A stretch of 8,095 nt of DNA from CAYSHJ01 sp964589725. GTDB taxonomy: Bacteria > Planctomycetota > Planctomycetia > Planctomycetales > Planctomycetaceae. Position 1 is the stretch's first letter. Every line of letters starts with the position of its first letter. Under the pieces are notes generated by a model. It had not been told where the DNA came from and made no database searches. It worked only from the letters and a program-made list of their open reading frames with translations. The position numbers and the translations under genes are program-made. Below are positions 4,440-8,095 of the stretch, piece after piece. The stretch lies in assembly GCA_964589725.1 (NCBI GenBank), contig CAZPUJ010000192.1:1-8095 (forward strand), in the 5' to 3' direction.

Positions 4440-7049
4440 ATGCATTTCACCCATTGGTTGCGGAGTTTTCGTTTTCAAAATGGTCTCTCTCGGCGGATGA
4501 GCCTCTCGGCACGCAGTTCGCAGCGCCGGCGGCTCAACGTGGAACAATCTCGCGCGTCGGAGCAGACTCTCGACCCGCTGGTGGAAGGCTTGGAGAACCG
4601 CTCCTTGCTGTCCGTCAGTGCGTTATTCATCGCATCGACCGGGGAATTGAACGTTGTGATGACCGCTGCCGACAACGTCGTGGTCAACGTCAATGCGGGG
4701 ACCGGGCGCGTGCAAGTTCTGGAAAATGGAATAACTCCTAAGGGCCCAACAAACCTCTTGCCCAGCCAAGTGAAAACGCTGATCGTCAACGGCAGTGACG
4801 ACAACAACACGATCGATGTTTCCGGCGTGAATGGCAGCTTCACGATGTTGACGTCGATCCAAATCAACGCGGGCCAGGGCAACGACACGATTATCGGCAG
4901 CCCGTCGCGCGCCAATACGATTTACGGGAGCGACGGCAATGACATCATCAGCGGCGGTACTGCGGCCGACTCGCTGTTCGGCGGTGACGGCAGTGACCTG
5001 ATCAACGCCGGTGGCGGCAACGACACGATCGACGCGGGCAACGGTAACGACACGGTCAACGGCGGCACGGGCAACGATTCGGTGACTGGTAGTGACGGCC
5101 AAGACAACCTTAACGGCGACGACGGCAACGACACGATCCTCGGCGGCAACGGCCAAGACGTCATCAACGGCGATCTTCAAGGTGGCGCCGCCGGGAACGA
5201 TTCGCTCGACGGCGGTGAGGGAAACGACACGATGTCGGGCGGCGGTGGCAATGACTTCCTGAATGGCGCGCTGGGCAACGACCTGATGAGCGGCGAAGAC
5301 GGCAACGACACGATGTTCGGCGGAGCTGGCAACGACACGATGCTCGGTGGCGACGGCAACGACACCGTGAGCGGTCAGGCGGGCTTAGACTCGCTGGAAG
5401 GTGGAGCCGGCAACGATTCGGTCGACGGCGGGACCGAAAACGACGTGATGTTCGGCGACGACAGCGGTGGCTCGGAGACCGGCAACGACACTCTGAACGC
5501 CGGCCTTGGCAACGACACGGCGGACGGCGGAAACGGCAACGATGTTCTCCTGGGTGGCGGCGGCAACGATTCACTACTGGGCGGCGCGGGCAACGACACG
5601 TTGGACGGCCAAACGGGGGACGACCTCGAACAGGGTGGTGACGGCGACGATTCGGTCAAGGGGGGTGATGGGACCGACGTGTTGTACGGCGACGACTCGC
5701 TCAACACGACCACCGGCAACGACACGGTCAACGGCGAAGCGGGCAACGACAAACTGTTCGGAGGCAACGGGAACGACTTGCTGTTGGGCGGAGCCGGCAA
5801 CGACACGCTCGACGGCGGCCCGGGAGACGACACACTCGATGGGCAGTTGGGCATGGACCAGAACATCGGCGGTGACGGCGACGATACGATCGTCTTCGAT
5901 TCGAATGACGGCCAAGATACTGTCACTGGCGGTGGGGGCGGCGGGGGCGGTGCCGACACCGTCTCCGTGACGGGCACAGGCGCGGCCGACACGATCACCG
6001 TCGGGCAAGCGAACGGACTGGTCAAAGTGACGATTGGTTCGACGGTGGTCACGATTCAGCCGGATGTCACATATGTCGTGATCAACGCCGGAGCCGGCAA
6101 TGACACGGTCACCGTCGGGGCACTCGATTCGGTCAGTCCCACGGTCATCGAGATCAACGGCGAGGCGGACAACGATACGATCAACGGCAGCAGCGCGTTG
6201 CTTGGTCAGGTGCGATTGTTGTTCAACGGGGGCGCGGGCAACGACACTCTGACGGGAACCTCCGGAAACGATACGCTGCTGGGCGGCACGGAGAGCGACT
6301 CGATTTTGGGCGGTGGCGGTCAGGATTCGATCGTGGGCGACCTGGGCAATGACACGCTCAAAGGTGACGCCGGAAACGACACGATCAACGGCGGTGACAG
6401 CAACGATGTGGTCCAGGGCGGGACCGGCGATGACTCGATCGACGGCGGCAGCGGTGCCAACAACCTGGACGGACAGGACGGCAACGATACCGTGATCAGC
6501 GGCATCGGTAACGATACCCTGAAGGGGGGCAACGGCCACGATTCATTGTCGGGTGGTGCTGGTGCCGACAATCTCGACGGCGGAGCCGGCAACGATTCGC
6601 TGGACGGCGGAACCGGCAACGACGTGATGTATGGTCAAGCGGGCGACGACAAGGTCTTCGGCCGCGATGGTGACGATGTGATGTATGGCGACGACTCGCT
6701 CAACACCTTGACCGGCAACGACACGCTCAACGGCGGCGACGGCAACGACAACATCGCCGGTGGCGCGGGCAACGACCTGATCGGCGGCAGCGGCGGCAAC
6801 GACTCGCTCAACGGCCAAGCCGGCAACGACAGCCTGATCGGCGGCGACGGCAACGACAACATCGGCGGTGGCGCGGGCAATGACATGGCCCAAGGAGATG
6901 ATGGGAACGACACCATCAACGGTCAAGGAGGATCCGATACGGTCGGTGGCAACCAAGGGACCGACTCGATCACCAGCGACCTGGCCGATGTGATCAACGA
7001 CTCGTTCACGTTCCCGGCCTACGTGCTGACAGCGCTCGACACGCTCTGA
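4440..7049 (+). CDS. LEPR-XLL-like, RTX-repeat calcium-binding protein
   Basis: An 869-residue, strongly acidic protein in which I see no cysteine; probably exported or on the cell surface, where it would bind calcium. The Arg-rich N-terminus ends in LEGLENRSLLSV-like sequence (LENRSLLS at 51-58), a variant of the LEPR-XLL motif that heads many large planctomycete extracellular proteins. It has no classic hydrophobic signal peptide. Next come a beta-rich domain (about 62-146), RTX nonapeptide repeats of the GGxGNDxLx type (about 146-490), eight consecutive glycines (497-504), a second beta-rich domain (505-598), a second RTX block (598-841) and a tail ending YVLTALDTL. I count about 40 GND triplets. 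These repeats normally fold as calcium-bound beta-rolls. No adjacent type I secretion genes are visible. Role (adhesion, matrix or enzyme-free scaffold) is unknown; no catalytic domain is seen. Upstream is the divergent pyk, and a strong terminator follows the stop codon. Confidence 0.9.
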   Translation: MHFTHWLRSFRFQNGLSRRMSLSARSSQRRRLNVEQSRASEQTLDPLVEGLENRSLLSVSALFIASTGELNVVMTAADNVVVNVNAGTGRVQVLENGITPKGPTNLLPSQVKTLIVNGSDDNNTIDVSGVNGSFTMLTSIQINAGQGNDTIIGSPSRANTIYGSDGNDIISGGTAADSLFGGDGSDLINAGGGNDTIDAGNGNDTVNGGTGNDSVTGSDGQDNLNGDDGNDTILGGNGQDVINGDLQGGAAGNDSLDGGEGNDTMSGGGGNDFLNGALGNDLMSGEDGNDTMFGGAGNDTMLGGDGNDTVSGQAGLDSLEGGAGNDSVDGGTENDVMFGDDSGGSETGNDTLNAGLGNDTADGGNGNDVLLGGGGNDSLLGGAGNDTLDGQTGDDLEQGGDGDDSVKGGDGTDVLYGDDSLNTTTGNDTVNGEAGNDKLFGGNGNDLLLGGAGNDTLDGGPGDDTLDGQLGMDQNIGGDGDDTIVFDSNDGQDTVTGGGGGGGGADTVSVTGTGAADTITVGQANGLVKVTIGSTVVTIQPDVTYVVINAGAGNDTVTVGALDSVSPTVIEINGEADNDTINGSSALLGQVRLLFNGGAGNDTLTGTSGNDTLLGGTESDSILGGGGQDSIVGDLGNDTLKGDAGNDTINGGDSNDVVQGGTGDDSIDGGSGANNLDGQDGNDTVISGIGNDTLKGGNGHDSLSGGAGADNLDGGAGNDSLDGGTGNDVMYGQAGDDKVFGRDGDDVMYGDDSLNTLTGNDTLNGGDGNDNIAGGAGNDLIGGSGGNDSLNGQAGNDSLIGGDGNDNIGGGAGNDMAQGDDGNDTINGQGGSDTVGGNQGTDSITSDLADVINDSFTFPAYVLTALDTL
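4875..5909 (+). repeat. RTX nonapeptide repeat block 1 (27-bp period)
   Basis: Imperfect 27-bp units, usually containing GGCAACGACAC or a close variant, encode GGxGNDxLx repeats (protein residues about 146-490, some 23 GND triplets). Three places carry six extra residues inside the array or its second half, and one carries five, so the register shifts within the block. Confidence 0.9.
6231..6962 (+). repeat. RTX nonapeptide repeat block 2 (27-bp period)
   Basis: A second array of the same 27-bp type encodes protein residues about 598-841, with some 16 GND triplets. It is separated from block 1 by the poly-Gly linker and the second beta-rich domain. DNA at 6678-6733 is nearly identical to 5679-5734 in block 1. 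Confidence 0.9.
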
Positions 7050-7079
7050 GCCGTTTGACGCCACTCGGTCGATTCGCTG

Positions 7080-7114
7080 ACATGCCCACGTTTCCACGTG
7101 GGCATGTTTGTTTT
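7080..7114 (+). terminator. Strong intrinsic terminator after the RTX-like gene
   Basis: ACATGCCCACGT (7080-7091) and ACGTGGGCATGT (7096-7107) form a perfect 12-bp stem with a TTCC loop. A T-rich tail (TTTGTTTT, 7107-7114) follows at once. It lies 30 bases past the TGA of the RTX-like gene and should separate it from the hydrolase gene. Confidence 0.88.
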
Positions 7115-7130
7115 GGGGCCCGGCACCTCG

Positions 7131-7988
7131 ATGATCGAACCACAGATCGAACACGTTGTCGCGTCGGACGGATATCGGCTGATCGGCCGGCGCTGGCGGC
7201 CGGCCAAGTCTCCGCCGCGCGGGTTTGTCGTGGCGTTGCATGGGATTCAAAGTCACGGTGGCTGGTATGAGTTCTCGAGCCGTCGACTGTGCGAATCGGG
7301 ATACGACGTGTCCTTCGTGGACCGGCGCGGCTCGGGACGCAACGGACCGCAACGTGGCGACGTCGCACATGCGGAACGGCTGCTGAACGATGTCACGCAA
7401 CTGCTCTTGAAAGTCCGCTGCGAACGTGACCGAGTCGCTCCGCATGCTCCGCTGGTGCTGCTGGCCATGAGCTGGGGAGGCAAACTGGGAGCGATCATGG
7501 CGTCGCGGCGGCCGGAACTTGTGGACGCGCTGGCATTACTGTATCCCGGCCTGTGTGCCCGCGTGCAGCCGAACGCTTGGCAGCGGTTTCGTCTGTGGTT
7601 GGCGCGGAAGTTGGAACTGCATCACGTTCGCGTGGAAGTCCCGTTGAATGATCCGGCCCTCTTCACCGGGCAGCCGCAATGGCAAGAGTTCATTCGCCAC
7701 GACGCACTGGCCTTGCGAGACGTGACCTCGGGATTCCTTCTGGCTCACCAGGATCTGTCTCGCTGGTCGCTGGAAGCTGCTCCGAACATTCACTGTCCGG
7801 TGCTGCTGATGTTGGCGGGGCGAGATCAAATCATCGACAACGAGGCCACAAAACGTTGGCTGCAAGAGGTCGGTTCGAGCGACGTGACGTTGCACGAATA
7901 CCCAGACGCTCAACACACGCTGGAGTTCGAACCGCGGCCGGAGGTATTTGTGGCCGACTTGCTCGCCTGGTTGGCGAAAATGTCGTAG
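7131..7988 (+). CDS. Alpha/beta hydrolase, lysophospholipase/monoacylglycerol-lipase type
   Basis: A 285-residue, probably cytoplasmic serine hydrolase, likely acting on an ester such as a lysophospholipid or monoacylglycerol; the substrate cannot be read from sequence. The fold markers appear in order: VVALHGIQSHGGW (33-45, oxyanion region), D64-RRGSG, the nucleophile elbow A112-M-S114-W-G116, then LMLAGRD (227-232) and DAQH (259-262). The catalytic triad is therefore S114, D232 and H262. The elbow is AxSxG rather than GxSxG. There is no signal peptide or membrane segment. The ATG at 7131 is chosen because the earlier in-frame starts (GTG 7098, ATG 7104) lie inside the terminator stem. The ribosome binding site is weak (GGGG at 7115-7118, 12 bases away). 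The strong terminator before it suggests an independent transcript, yet there is little room for a promoter between the two, so read-through or a promoter within the RTX-like gene is possible. Confidence 0.88.
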   Translation: MIEPQIEHVVASDGYRLIGRRWRPAKSPPRGFVVALHGIQSHGGWYEFSSRRLCESGYDVSFVDRRGSGRNGPQRGDVAHAERLLNDVTQLLLKVRCERDRVAPHAPLVLLAMSWGGKLGAIMASRRPELVDALALLYPGLCARVQPNAWQRFRLWLARKLELHHVRVEVPLNDPALFTGQPQWQEFIRHDALALRDVTSGFLLAHQDLSRWSLEAAPNIHCPVLLMLAGRDQIIDNEATKRWLQEVGSSDVTLHEYPDAQHTLEFEPRPEVFVADLLAWLAKMS

Positions 7989-8065
7989 CGGCTCCGGCCT
8001 GTTTTTCGACACGAGCGTCGGAACTTTCGCCAAAACGATCGCGCACGCCGTGTGATTCCGGCGGC

Positions 8066-8071
8066 TATACT
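8066..8071 (+). promoter_or_regulatory. Candidate -10 element of a gene beyond the window
   Basis: TATACT matches five of six bases of the -10 consensus. No good -35 hexamer is seen 16-18 bases upstream. The rest of 7989-8095 shows no gene. If real, it drives a plus-strand gene starting outside the window. Confidence 0.3.
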
Positions 8072-8095
8072 CTTAACCCGGTTTGCGCACCAAGT

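Noticed and set aside
5375..6052. Long Pro/Ser-rich open frames on the minus strand opposite the RTX repeats, and similar Asp/Val-rich ones
   Set aside because: They are mirror images of the GGxGND repeats. The low-complexity, stop-poor GC-rich repeat keeps all reverse frames open. They have no start-site support and no independent domain.
4863..6962. CRISPR-like periodic repeats
   Set aside because: The 27-bp periodicity is coding, imperfect and in frame with RTX nonapeptides. There are no unique spacers of constant length.

Overview
The window most likely comes from a member of the Planctomycetota. Three things point there: a BatA-type and VWA membrane-protein pair in the usual order for that phylum, a very long Asp/Asn/Gly-rich protein whose N-terminus carries an LEPR-XLL-like motif (LENRSLLS), and high-GC DNA with weak or irregular Shine-Dalgarno sites. 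This is inference from gene types; no rRNA or other taxonomic marker is present.

Layout. (1) Positions 1-2416, plus strand: the last 53 codons of a membrane protein that looks like the C-terminus of a BatA-type protein. Its stop codon overlaps the start of a 750-residue membrane protein with a von Willebrand factor A (MIDAS) domain and a glutamine-amidotransferase-like domain that lacks the catalytic cysteine. (2) Positions 2417-2588: a short convergent intergenic stretch with two hairpins. (3) Positions 2589-4061, minus strand: a complete pyruvate kinase with the residue signature of the potassium-independent clade. (4) Positions 4062-4439: a 378-bp divergent intergenic region with an 18-bp tandem repeat close to the pyk start, a short palindrome, a TTGACA hexamer and the ribosome binding site of the next gene. 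(5) Positions 4440-7049, plus strand: an 869-residue RTX-like protein built as LEPR-XLL-like head, beta domain, GND repeat block, poly-Gly linker, second beta domain, second GND repeat block and short tail. (6) Positions 7080-7114: a strong intrinsic terminator. (7) Positions 7131-7988, plus strand: a 285-residue alpha/beta hydrolase of the monoacylglycerol-lipase/lysophospholipase type. (8) Positions 7989-8095: non-coding, with one -10-like hexamer near the end.

The genes do not form one pathway. The first two are translationally coupled and probably belong to a MoxR/DUF58/BatA-type cell-envelope operon that begins outside the window. The other three look like separate transcription units. 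I see no mobile element, CRISPR array, convincing tRNA or rRNA gene, or defence system. The most unusual material is the architecture of the RTX-like protein and the repeat array upstream of pyk. I cannot claim a wholly new system from this sequence.
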